Made by a program: the position numbers and the translations under genes
Origin: Advenella sp. FME57
GTDB taxonomy: Bacteria > Pseudomonadota > Gammaproteobacteria > Burkholderiales > Burkholderiaceae_B
Assembly: GCF_014897675.1 (NCBI RefSeq)
Contig: NZ_JABUXU010000001.1
Coordinates: forward strand, 186,001 to 250,000
Length of the DNA stretch: 64,000 nt
Reading direction: 5' to 3'
Part shown: positions 17,212-24,225 of the stretch, piece after piece
How the letters are laid out: each line of letters begins with the position of its first letter
How positions within the stretch are numbered: position 1 is the first letter of the stretch
The notes under the pieces: generated by a model
Databases searched by the model: none
What the model was told of the DNA's origin: nothing
What the model saw: only the letters and a program-made list of their open reading frames with translations

Positions 17212-17892
17212 TCAACCAGCATCTTTCGATACGAAACCAAGCTTTGCCAGCTCGACGTCAATCCAGCTGGTATCCAGTCGATCGCTGTCAATATCACGAA
17301 TGATTTCGGCCTCCAGCGCGTTTTTGTCGCTTGCCCATTTAAGAATATCTTCAGCCTGCTCGTAAGGCACGCATAGCAGCCCGTCTGCATCGCCCACAAT
17401 AAGATCACCCGGTTCGATGACCATGCCGTCAAGGCTGATGGCCGTATTGATTTGTCCCGGGCCGTTTTTATAGGGTCCGCGATGCGTCACACCAGCTGCG
17501 TATACGGGAAAGGCGCCGTCGCTGATGGCATCCAGGTCCCGAATGGCGCCGTTGATAACGATGCCGGCGATGCCCTTGCGGCTTGCGGTGCGAACCATCA
17601 GCTCGCCGATAATTGCATTTGTTGTATCACCACCGGCATCCACAACGATCACATCGCCTGGCGCAGCCATGGCAATGGCCTTGTGCACAAACAGGTTGTC
17701 GCCCGGCCGCGATTTGACGGTGAAGGCTGGCCCGGCCAGCACGCCACCCGCATGCATTGGCCGCAGTGAAGGGCCGCCGGCCGTCAGGCGCTGCATCACG
17801 TCACTGATATTGGCCACCGGAATGGCGGCAAAGGATTTGACCAGTGCTGCGCTGACGGCCCGGGCTCGCTGACGTATGCTGATTTCTACCAT
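17212..17892 (-). CDS. RraA-family protein, probable HMG/CHA-type aldolase or oxaloacetate decarboxylase
   Basis: 226 residues, first gene of the leftward set. RraA-fold motifs are IPVANISDVMQRL, a glycine-rich GDVIVVDAGGD loop, VINGAIRDLDAI with the Arg-Asp pair used by class II pyruvate aldolases, and GDADGLLCVP near residue 180. A C-terminal extension (AEIIRDIDSDRLDTSWIDV) resembles aldolase-type members rather than the RNase E regulator RraA. The likely reaction is retro-aldol cleavage or decarboxylation of an oxoacid generated by the neighbouring dehydrogenases. It is divergent from the LysR gene. Confidence 0.87.
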   Translation of the reverse strand: MVEISIRQRARAVSAALVKSFAAIPVANISDVMQRLTAGGPSLRPMHAGGVLAGPAFTVKSRPGDNLFVHKAIAMAAPGDVIVVDAGGDTTNAIIGELMVRTASRKGIAGIVINGAIRDLDAISDGAFPVYAAGVTHRGPYKNGPGQINTAISLDGMVIEPGDLIVGDADGLLCVPYEQAEDILKWASDKNALEAEIIRDIDSDRLDTSWIDVELAKLGFVSKDAG

Positions 17893-17947
17893 TGTTTGTC
17901 TCCTGAATAAGTTGAGACGATTTTATGGCGTAGAATCCAAAAAAATA

Positions 17948-17984
17948 CTGAATATTTTTGCTTTTTCAATGCAAAAATATTCAG
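17948..17984. promoter_or_regulatory. Perfect 14-bp inverted repeat, candidate LysR-type regulator binding site
   Basis: CTGAATATTTTTGC (17948-17961) and GCAAAAATATTCAG (17971-17984) are exact reverse complements separated by 9 bases. The repeat lies in the 130-bp region between the divergent RraA-like gene and the LysR gene, the standard place for a LysR-type recognition site. It contains T-N11-A spacing within a dyad, as expected for this family. No run of T follows outside the arms on either strand, so a terminator is unlikely. Confidence 0.65.
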
Positions 17985-18022
17985 CATTTCACTTCCCTCA
18001 ATTCGAAGCCGCAGGATACGCC

Positions 18023-18904
18023 ATGGACACGAACTATCTGGAAACTTTTGTCAAAACCCTGGACTGCGCCTCCATCTCTGACGCGGCGCGCTATCTGGAC
18101 ATCACCCCTGGTGCAGTTTCGGCGCGCATCCGTGGGCTTGAACAGGAGCTTGGCCAGCCTTTGATCAGGCGTTCTGGCCATACCGTCAGGCCCACCGAAC
18201 ATGGTCTGCTGATCTGTGACAAGGCGCGGCAAATGATTCAGGACTCCCGCGATATGACAGCCATGGTCAAAAGCGGCAATGTACTGGGCGAACTGAGACT
18301 TGGTTCTTTCTTTTCGGGGCTTACCACTCATCTGCCGCGGCTTCTGGAAAAAACCTATGAACATCATCCGGACGTAAGCATTTTTGTTTCGTATGCTCCA
18401 TCGGTAGAACTATGCCAGCAAGTACATTCGGGCACACTGGATATTGCACTTGCAATAGAGCCGCAATTTGCGATCTACAAGAACTGTTCCTGGCTGAAGA
18501 TCCAGGATGAGCCGCTGACGCTGATTGTGCCGCCGAAATACGCAACGACAAAGTCAACTGCACATGCCCATGACCTCTTGCGCGCAAGTCCGTTTATCCG
18601 TTATGCCCGAAGCTCTTATAGCGGTCAGTTGGTTGATCGCTATCTGAAAGATCATCGCATTGTGCCAAATCAACGCCTGGAAATCGATAGCTTGCTTACC
18701 ATTGCCTCGCTGGTTGCCCGCGGTGTCGGCGTCGCATTGGTTCCCGATTCATTTTCGCTGGAAAGCCTGGGAAAGAGTATTCAAAAAGTTCCGCTGTCAG
18801 GCCGCACACAGATCCGCAAGATCGGCATGATATGGTCAAATCAGAGCCCGCGCGGTACTATCAGCAAATCCATTGCCATGTACGCCCGGAACCTGTTCAA
18901 TTAA
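18023..18904 (+). CDS. LysR-family transcriptional regulator
   Basis: 293 residues from ATG 18023 (MDTNYLETF), which puts the helix-turn-helix in its usual place; earlier in-frame starts would include the operator region. The DNA-binding part is CASISDAARYLDITPGAVSARIRGLEQELG. The effector domain includes GELRLGSFFSGLTTHLPRL and a C-terminal GVGVALVPDSF. It is divergent from the RraA-dehydrogenase-Bug-oxidase-peptidase set and one base away from a DMT exporter gene, so it probably controls both directions through the inverted repeat at 17948. The inducer would be a substrate or intermediate of the hydroxyacid pathway. Confidence 0.9.
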   Translation: MDTNYLETFVKTLDCASISDAARYLDITPGAVSARIRGLEQELGQPLIRRSGHTVRPTEHGLLICDKARQMIQDSRDMTAMVKSGNVLGELRLGSFFSGLTTHLPRLLEKTYEHHPDVSIFVSYAPSVELCQQVHSGTLDIALAIEPQFAIYKNCSWLKIQDEPLTLIVPPKYATTKSTAHAHDLLRASPFIRYARSSYSGQLVDRYLKDHRIVPNQRLEIDSLLTIASLVARGVGVALVPDSFSLESLGKSIQKVPLSGRTQIRKIGMIWSNQSPRGTISKSIAMYARNLFN

Positions 18905-18905
18905 T

Positions 18906-19826
18906 ATGACCTCTGCACCTTCTCCCAGCCCGACCCTATGGTGGTCCTGGGGCGCGCCCATTGTATTTATCCTGCTGTGGTCATCGGGCTTCAGTTTCGG
19001 GAAAATCGGGCTGCAGTATGCAGAGCCCTTGACGCTGCTGTCCCTGCGTTATGCCTGCGTGGTGATTGCCCTGCTACCGATACAACAAGTGCTGGGTCTG
19101 TCCTGGCCGGCGACACGCCGGGAATGGACCAATATTTGTATCGTCGGCCTGCTGATCCAGTTCATGTATTTCAGTTTCAGCTACGTCGGCATGAAACAGG
19201 GGGTCAGCGCCGGAACCGTGGCCTTGATCGTCTCGCTGCAGCCCGTTCTGGTTGGCATTTGTGCCCCACAACTGACCGGGGAGCGCCAAAGTCACCTTCA
19301 GTGGCTCGGACTGGGTCTTGGCCTGATCGGTGCCGTCATCGTCATCGCGTCAGGGTCTTCCTTGCAGGCCGGCTCCTGGTTCGGCCTGGTGCTGGTCATT
19401 ATCTCCCTGTTCGCCTTAACTGCAGGCGTACTATATGAACGCGTCAGCAGTACTGCCGGTGCAGGGCCGCATCCGGTCACCGCCAATATCATTCAATGTG
19501 CCATTGGCCTGGTGTTTTGCCTGCCCCTGGCCCTGCTCATGGAAACCAATCATATCGAGCTGACCTGGCAGTTCGGCGGTGCCCTGGCCTATCTGGTGTT
19601 GTGCAATTCGATTATCACCATCTCGCTGCTGCTGGCCATGGTCCGACGCCAGCAGGCGGCCAGAGTCTCTGCCCTCTTCTTTCTGGTGCCGGCATGCGCG
19701 TCCGTCGTTGCCATGCTCATGCTTGGCGAAACCATGGCACCCTCTGGCTGGGTGGGTATGGCAGTTGCCATCACCGGCGTATTGCTGGCCAGCACCAGGG
19801 CATCAGCGCATGTCAGAAAGGCGTGA
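18906..19826 (+). CDS. DMT-superfamily transporter (EamA family)
   Basis: 306 residues, starting one base after the LysR stop codon, which implies co-transcription and coupled translation. There are ten predicted membrane helices in two EamA repeats. The first repeat includes PIVFILLWSSGFSFGKIGLQYAEPL and the second ends with ETMAPSGWVGMAVAITGVLLAS. Such proteins export amino acids or metabolites or take up small organics; the substrate is unknown. Its linkage to LysR suggests that it exports an intermediate of the adjacent pathway, which is inference. Confidence 0.88.
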   Translation: MTSAPSPSPTLWWSWGAPIVFILLWSSGFSFGKIGLQYAEPLTLLSLRYACVVIALLPIQQVLGLSWPATRREWTNICIVGLLIQFMYFSFSYVGMKQGVSAGTVALIVSLQPVLVGICAPQLTGERQSHLQWLGLGLGLIGAVIVIASGSSLQAGSWFGLVLVIISLFALTAGVLYERVSSTAGAGPHPVTANIIQCAIGLVFCLPLALLMETNHIELTWQFGGALAYLVLCNSIITISLLLAMVRRQQAARVSALFFLVPACASVVAMLMLGETMAPSGWVGMAVAITGVLLASTRASAHVRKA

Positions 19827-19953
19827 CCAAGCTTACTCATTGACCAGCAATGTGGCAGGTTCGGCATGCGCTAATGGTATTCACTCATATATTTCATATC
19901 GGAATTCTAATAACCTGCTGCTCTGTTCATTTTTATATACCTCAGGAGTGAGT

Positions 19954-20937
19954 ATGCAACTCTGGTCCCGTATTGCCCTGTCTGCCGCCATAAGTGGCCT
20001 GGTGGCTTCGTCTGCGTATGCCGCCGATGATTATCCAACCCAACCGATCCGGGTCATTGTGCCTTTTGCGCCTGGTGGCTCCACAGATATTGTGGCGCGT
20101 ATCGTGGTTCAGGAAATGTCGAAAATCATCGGCAAATCAATGGTCATTGAAAACAAGGCCGGTGCAGGCGGCGCCATCGGTGCAGCCGAAGCGGCCCGGG
20201 CAAAACCTGATGGCTACACGCTGAGCATTGCCACGGTATCGACCATGGCGGTCAATCCTGCCTGTCGTCCCGATGACCTGACATATGACCCGGTCAAGGA
20301 TTTCGCACCCGTATCCAATTTCGTCAATACGCCCAATGTCGTCGAGGTACACCCCTCCTTTCCAGCCAGCAATTTCAAGGAATTTGTCGCCGAGCTGAAA
20401 AAGAATCCCAAGGAATATTCCTATGCCTCGCCCGGCGTGTGCAGCATCGCCCATTTGATGGGGGAAGCCTTCAAACAGCAATTGGGCGTAGAAATCAGCC
20501 ACGTGCCCTATAAGGGTGCCGGCCCGGCGCTTACCGATGTGGTGGGTGGCCAGGTCAAGGTCATGTTCGATAACCTGCCCTCCTCCATGGCAAATATCCA
20601 GGGAGGCAAGCTCAAGCCCATCGTGCTGGCCTGGCCTGAGCGCATCAAGGAGCTGCCGGATCTGCCTACGTATGCCCAAGAGGGATACCCCGACCTGAAC
20701 AACGGCGTATTTTACGGTTTGCTGGCCCCGACAGGCACACCCAAAGAGATTATCGACAAACTGAACAAGACTGCGACCGAAGCGCTTGCTGCTCCCAACG
20801 TGGTTGCTGCTTTGCAAAAACAGGGCGCCATCCCCGATCCCGGTTCGCCAGAGCATTTTGCCGAAGAAATCAAAAAACAATACGACATTGCCAAAGCTAT
20901 CGTAAAAAATGGCAATTTGCAGATGAAGCGCAACTGA
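19954..20937 (+). CDS. Bug-family periplasmic substrate-binding protein
   Basis: 327 residues from ATG 19954, preceded by CAGGAG; the in-frame region before it overlaps the DMT gene and is not coding. The signal peptide ends at SSAYA^ADDYP. Bug motifs are YPTQPIRVIVPFAPGGSTD, NKAGAGGAIGAAEAAR, AKPDGYTLSIATVS and HVPYKGAGPALTDVVGGQ. A CRPDD...PGVCSIAH cysteine pair could form a disulfide, as in some family members. It is separated from the DMT gene by 127 bp and may have its own promoter. The ligand is unknown. Confidence 0.92.
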   Translation: MQLWSRIALSAAISGLVASSAYAADDYPTQPIRVIVPFAPGGSTDIVARIVVQEMSKIIGKSMVIENKAGAGGAIGAAEAARAKPDGYTLSIATVSTMAVNPACRPDDLTYDPVKDFAPVSNFVNTPNVVEVHPSFPASNFKEFVAELKKNPKEYSYASPGVCSIAHLMGEAFKQQLGVEISHVPYKGAGPALTDVVGGQVKVMFDNLPSSMANIQGGKLKPIVLAWPERIKELPDLPTYAQEGYPDLNNGVFYGLLAPTGTPKEIIDKLNKTATEALAAPNVVAALQKQGAIPDPGSPEHFAEEIKKQYDIAKAIVKNGNLQMKRN

Positions 20938-21186
20938 TTGGCGCGACCTCGGGTGGATTGACGACATGATATACACCCTGTCGCATCCTGGGCTGCATAG
21001 CTGTATGATGTGTCTGGCCCTCGCCTGAAGTTGACGAACCAGAGCAACAATAACGCAATGCTCAGGCGTTTTCTTCATGCCGTGCATCAGTCCGATTGCA
21101 CGGCTTTGTACTTGCACAAACTGCCCCGGTATAAACCCTTATGCAAAGGCCGATTTCAGGTAGAATGACGCAAAGGATGAGAGGGC

Positions 21187-22086
21187 ATGGCAGCGGGCAA
21201 TTCAATACGAACATACACACAAACCATGGGGATCGTCGCACTGGTCGGCTCCATGGCGTCGCTGTGCATCGGCACTTCGTTTGCCAAATCGTTGTTTGAT
21301 GCCGTGGGCGCTCAGGGCACAACCGCCTACCGCCTGGGATTTTCCGCGCTGCTGCTCTGGTGCGTGTGGCGACCCTGGCGTTTCCCTCTTTCGCGCAAAA
21401 ACGCGCTGGCCATTGCCAGTTACGGCTTATGCCTGGGGCTGATCAATTTCCTGTTTTACATGGCCATCCGTACTGTGCCGCTGGGCCTGTGTATTGCCAT
21501 TGAATTCCTGGGTCCGTTATCGCTGGCCATTTTTTCGTCGCGCCGCAAAATTGATTTCCTGTGGATCGGCTTTGTAGCGCTGGGCCTCTATTTGCTGATC
21601 CCACAATCGCAGCAGGACGTATCTGCCATCGATCCGGTGGGCGTGATGTTTGCCATCGGCGCCGGCGTTTTCTGGGCACTATATATTGTTTTCGGCCAGC
21701 GCACGCGTAACATTCACCCGGGCCAGGCGACGTCGCTGGGGATCACGGTGGCGGCCATATTTGTCTTGCCATTTGGTATTGCCCACAGTGGCGAAACGCT
21801 GCTTACGCCCGCCTTCATGATTTCGGGCCTGCTGGTTGCCATTTTGTCCAGCGCCGTGCCCTATTCGCTTGAAATGATTTCGCTGAGGTCGCTGCCTCGC
21901 AAGACCATGAGTATTTTGCTCAGCCTGGAACCTGCCATGGGTGCGCTGGCCGGACTGGTTATACTGCATGAACAGCTTACGCTGGCCCAGTGGCTGGCGA
22001 TCGCCTTCATCGTCGCCGCTTCGATCGGCTGCGCCACCACCTCACCTGCACCGCCGGTGACCGATACCGAGAGGGAAAAGCAATGA
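21187..22086 (+). CDS. rhtA: Inner-membrane amino-acid exporter of the RhtA type (EamA/DMT)
   Basis: 299 residues with ten predicted membrane helices. The RhtA-like pattern is clear: AYRLGFSALLLWCVWRPWR, AIRTVPLGLCIAIEFLGPL, and the second-repeat VPYSLEMISLRSLPRKTMSILLSLEPA split over residues 215-245. E. coli RhtA exports threonine and homoserine. The gene ends in an ATGA overlap with the glutathione peroxidase gene, and the GST gene follows with the same overlap, giving a three-gene operon that links export and thiol-based stress defence. The ribosome binding site is GAGAGG. The subfamily is fairly secure, but the substrate is inferred. Confidence 0.75.
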   Translation: MAAGNSIRTYTQTMGIVALVGSMASLCIGTSFAKSLFDAVGAQGTTAYRLGFSALLLWCVWRPWRFPLSRKNALAIASYGLCLGLINFLFYMAIRTVPLGLCIAIEFLGPLSLAIFSSRRKIDFLWIGFVALGLYLLIPQSQQDVSAIDPVGVMFAIGAGVFWALYIVFGQRTRNIHPGQATSLGITVAAIFVLPFGIAHSGETLLTPAFMISGLLVAILSSAVPYSLEMISLRSLPRKTMSILLSLEPAMGALAGLVILHEQLTLAQWLAIAFIVAASIGCATTSPAPPVTDTEREKQ

Positions 22087-22565
22087 GTGATTTTTATTCA
22101 ATGAGCGTCACTTTGCAGGATGGTAGCCCTCTGCCGCTGTCATCCTTGCGGGACAAAGTCGTGCTGGTAGTGAATGTGGCTTCCAGATGCGGCTTTACGC
22201 CGCAGTATACCGGCCTGCAACGTTTGCATGAACAATATCGCGACCAGGGCCTGGTAGTGCTGGGTTTTCCCTGCAACCAGTTCGGTAACCAGGAACCCGG
22301 GACCGATCAGGAAATTCAGGAGTTCTGTGCAATGAACTTCGGAGTGACATTTGCGCTTACCCACAAGACCGAGGTCAATGGGCCACGGGCCCATCCGGTC
22401 TTTGCCTGGCTCAAGAAAGAAAAACCAGGACTGCTGGGTATACAATCGATCAAGTGGAACTTCACAAAATTTCTGGTCGGCCGCGATGGTCAGGTACTGC
22501 ACCGTTACGCACCAACCGCAAAACCGCAGGACATTGAACAGGACATCAAGGACGCATTGAAATGA
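22083..22565 (+). CDS. Glutathione peroxidase (cysteine type)
   Basis: 160 residues. The start overlaps the previous stop (ATGA). The peroxidatic residue is Cys36 in NVASRCGFTPQY, in place of the selenocysteine of animal enzymes. The other tetrad members are visible: Gln in FPCNQFGNQEPG, and Trp-Asn in KWNFTKFLV. It reduces hydroperoxides using thioredoxin or glutathione; bacterial Cys forms generally favour thioredoxin. It sits in an operon with an exporter and a GST-fold oxidoreductase. Confidence 0.95.
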   Translation: MSDFYSMSVTLQDGSPLPLSSLRDKVVLVVNVASRCGFTPQYTGLQRLHEQYRDQGLVVLGFPCNQFGNQEPGTDQEIQEFCAMNFGVTFALTHKTEVNGPRAHPVFAWLKKEKPGLLGIQSIKWNFTKFLVGRDGQVLHRYAPTAKPQDIEQDIKDALK

Positions 22566-23257
22566 TTGATCTCTATTACTGGACTACGCCCAACGGACAC
22601 AAAATTACCCTGTTTCTTGAAGAGACCGGGCTGGAATACACCATCCATCCCATCAATATCGGCAAAGGCGATCAATTTGCGCCCGAATTTCTGAAGATTG
22701 CGCCAAACAATCGCATTCCCGCCATTGTGGACAATAACCCTAACGATCATGGTGACGCGATCCCGGTCTTTGAGTCGGGCGCCATATTGCAATATCTGGC
22801 TGAAAAAACCGGCAAATTCATGTCATCAGACCTGCGCGCCAGAATCCAGACGCTTGAATGGCTGAACTGGCAAATGGGCGGGCTCGGCCCCATGGCAGGC
22901 CAGAATCATCACTTTGGCCAGTACGCACCGGAAAAAATCGACTACGCCATCAACCGCTACGTTAAGGAAACGGGCAGGTTATATGGCGTGCTGGATCATC
23001 GCCTTCAGGATCGCGAATTTATCGTTGGTGACTACTCCATCGCGGACATGGCCTGCTACCCCTGGGTGGTGCCGCATGAGCGCCAAATGCAAAATCTAGA
23101 CGATTTTCCAAATCTGAAGCGCTGGTTTGAAACGATTGCCGCACGCCCGGCGACCGAGCGTGCTTATGCTGTGGTTGATCGGATCAACCCCGGACAGCCG
23201 CCGAATGACGATGAAGCCAAGAAGATTTTGTTCGGCCTGAACAACGACGATAAATAA
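22562..23257 (+). CDS. Glutathione S-transferase-fold oxidoreductase (YfcG/Ure2-like)
   Basis: 231 residues, overlapping the previous gene by ATGA. The thioredoxin-like N-terminal domain starts MIDLYYWTTPNGHKI, with a TTPN active-site loop typical of YfcG-like disulfide-bond oxidoreductases, and continues with NRIPAIVDN and FESGAILQYLAE, which hold the glutathione. An all-helical C-terminal domain runs from about residue 90 (LNWQMGGLGPMAGQNHHF). YfcG-type enzymes reduce disulfides with glutathione rather than conjugating it. The partner peroxidase upstream makes a peroxide or disulfide detoxification role likely. Confidence 0.9.
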   Translation: MIDLYYWTTPNGHKITLFLEETGLEYTIHPINIGKGDQFAPEFLKIAPNNRIPAIVDNNPNDHGDAIPVFESGAILQYLAEKTGKFMSSDLRARIQTLEWLNWQMGGLGPMAGQNHHFGQYAPEKIDYAINRYVKETGRLYGVLDHRLQDREFIVGDYSIADMACYPWVVPHERQMQNLDDFPNLKRWFETIAARPATERAYAVVDRINPGQPPNDDEAKKILFGLNNDDK

Positions 23258-23373
23258 AGCCGCCTTACTCCGCGCAGATTGAACTGCCAGGATCGAAATG
23301 CGCGGACCGACAAGAAATACGTTGACTGCTATGCCATCTCTGATGTGGCATAGCTCACTCTTTGCATTGCTCA

Positions 23374-23406
23374 GGTCATTGCACGGGTCATTGCACGGGT
23401 CATCCA
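23374..23406. repeat. Short direct repeat, 12-nt unit, about 2.7 copies
   Basis: GGTCATTGCACG occurs twice in tandem, followed by a partial third copy (GGTCATCC). It lies in the 293-bp non-coding gap between the GST and crcB genes. Just before it, CTATGCCA and TGGCATAG form an 8-bp stem near 23329-23355, without a following T run. No function is evident. Confidence 0.6.
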
Positions 23407-23550
23407 CCTAAGCAATTACAAACACAGTTACATACGCAATGACACAGGCGCTGCCTACACCGACTCAGGCTTGCTCGCAGTACGTCAGCCAATGGTCATA
23501 AAATAGCATTGCCTGCCTACCGATAGACATGCAAACTTATCCGGCATGCG

Positions 23551-23940
23551 TTACTCATACCAGCGACGGATCGCGGTAACGGTGTACAGTCCCAGGGCCG
23601 TCATCAGCAGCGAGCCAAGCACGTGCATACCAATTTCCAGCAAGGCCCACTGGATTTTTCCCTGATGCAGCAGGATCGTGACTTCAGCTGAAAACGAAGA
23701 GAATGTTGTGAGCCCGCCCAGAAAGCCGGTCACAATAAGCAATCGCCATTCCGCAGGAAATGAGGGAAAGGCGGCGAACACACCCAATGCCAGGCCGATC
23801 AGGTAACCACCACTCAGATTGGCAATCAGTGTACCCATTGCAATAGGATGCAAGGCGTTATTCAGCGCCAAGCCCAGTGCCCATCGCAATACCGCTCCGC
23901 AAGAGGCGCCAGCGCTTATCATGACCAGAGATTGCAACAT
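23551..23940 (-). CDS. crcB: Fluoride channel/exporter CrcB (Fluc)
   Basis: 129 residues. The ATG at 23940 follows GGAG; an upstream extension in the same frame would run through the riboswitch terminator. There are four predicted membrane helices, with family motifs GASCGAVLRWALGL, GTLIANLSGGYLIGL and GFLGGLTTFSSFSAE. Fluc proteins assemble as antiparallel dimers and let fluoride leave the cell. The fluoride riboswitch in its leader confirms the assignment. It stands alone and faces away from glutamate dehydrogenase only in the sense of being downstream of it; each has its own start signals. Confidence 0.95.
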   Translation of the reverse strand: MLQSLVMISAGASCGAVLRWALGLALNNALHPIAMGTLIANLSGGYLIGLALGVFAAFPSFPAEWRLLIVTGFLGGLTTFSSFSAEVTILLHQGKIQWALLEIGMHVLGSLLMTALGLYTVTAIRRWYE

Positions 23941-23975
23941 GGAGCGACTCCGTAGAGGTTGAATAATGTGCGGAC

Positions 23976-24037
23976 ATAAAAATACCTGCGTTTCCAACGC
24001 CTGGATGCGAGCAGCAGGCAGAAGGTTGCGCAGGTAT
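23976..24037 (-). terminator. Riboswitch-controlled intrinsic terminator before crcB
   Basis: Reading leftward, ATACCTGCG (24037-24029) is followed after a 38-nt loop by CGCAGGTAT (23990-23982) and then a run of T. The 5' arm overlaps the pseudoknot strand of the fluoride aptamer (GATACC). Ligand binding would therefore sequester this arm and prevent termination, the standard ON-switch arrangement for fluoride riboswitches. The crcB start codon lies 36 nt after the T run. Confidence 0.8.
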
Positions 24038-24096
24038 CATTATCTGTCCGAGGGACAGCAGTTCGGGCAATGCCAGGAGGATAGCCATCTCCGCAT
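24031..24096 (-). promoter_or_regulatory. Fluoride riboswitch (crcB motif RNA)
   Basis: The leader contains GGAGATGGCTATCCTCC (P1 hairpin, GGAG/CTCC with ATGG in its loop), then GAACTGCTGTCC-CTC-GGACAG (P2), then ATAATGATACCTGC. These match the order and conserved bases of the crcB RNA: G-x-GATGG, AACTGC, TAATG followed by a pyrimidine-rich CCT. The loop GG(C)TATC can form the required pseudoknot with GATACC. Placement directly upstream of crcB and overlap with a terminator arm support it. The aptamer has one extra loop base compared with well-known examples and a longer P1-P2 linker (GGCATTGCCC) that may form a small extra helix. Confidence 0.85.
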
Positions 24097-24103
24097 GGCC
24101 CAA

Positions 24104-24133
24104 ATAGTAGCATGTTGCCGGCGCACCAGACAA
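24104..24133 (-). promoter_or_regulatory. Candidate promoter for the riboswitch-crcB transcript
   Basis: Reading leftward, TTGTCT (24133-24128), an 18-bp spacer and TACTAT (24109-24104) fit a sigma70 promoter. The predicted start is a few bases before the aptamer, which is the expected geometry. Confidence 0.5.
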
Positions 24134-24225
24134 GATCACGCGTCTGGTGCGCTTTTGTCAACGATGCACGACCAACTGAACTGGCAAGCAGGACGATAGC
24201 ATCGCCACGCCCTGCTTGCCATTAA

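Noticed and set aside
23329-23355. CTATGCCA/TGGCATAG stem as a terminator for the GST operon
   Set aside because: No T run follows on the + strand and the stem is only 8 bp; kept only as a note.
23374-23406. Repeat as a CRISPR remnant
   Set aside because: The unit is only 12 bases in direct tandem with no spacers, and no cas genes are present.
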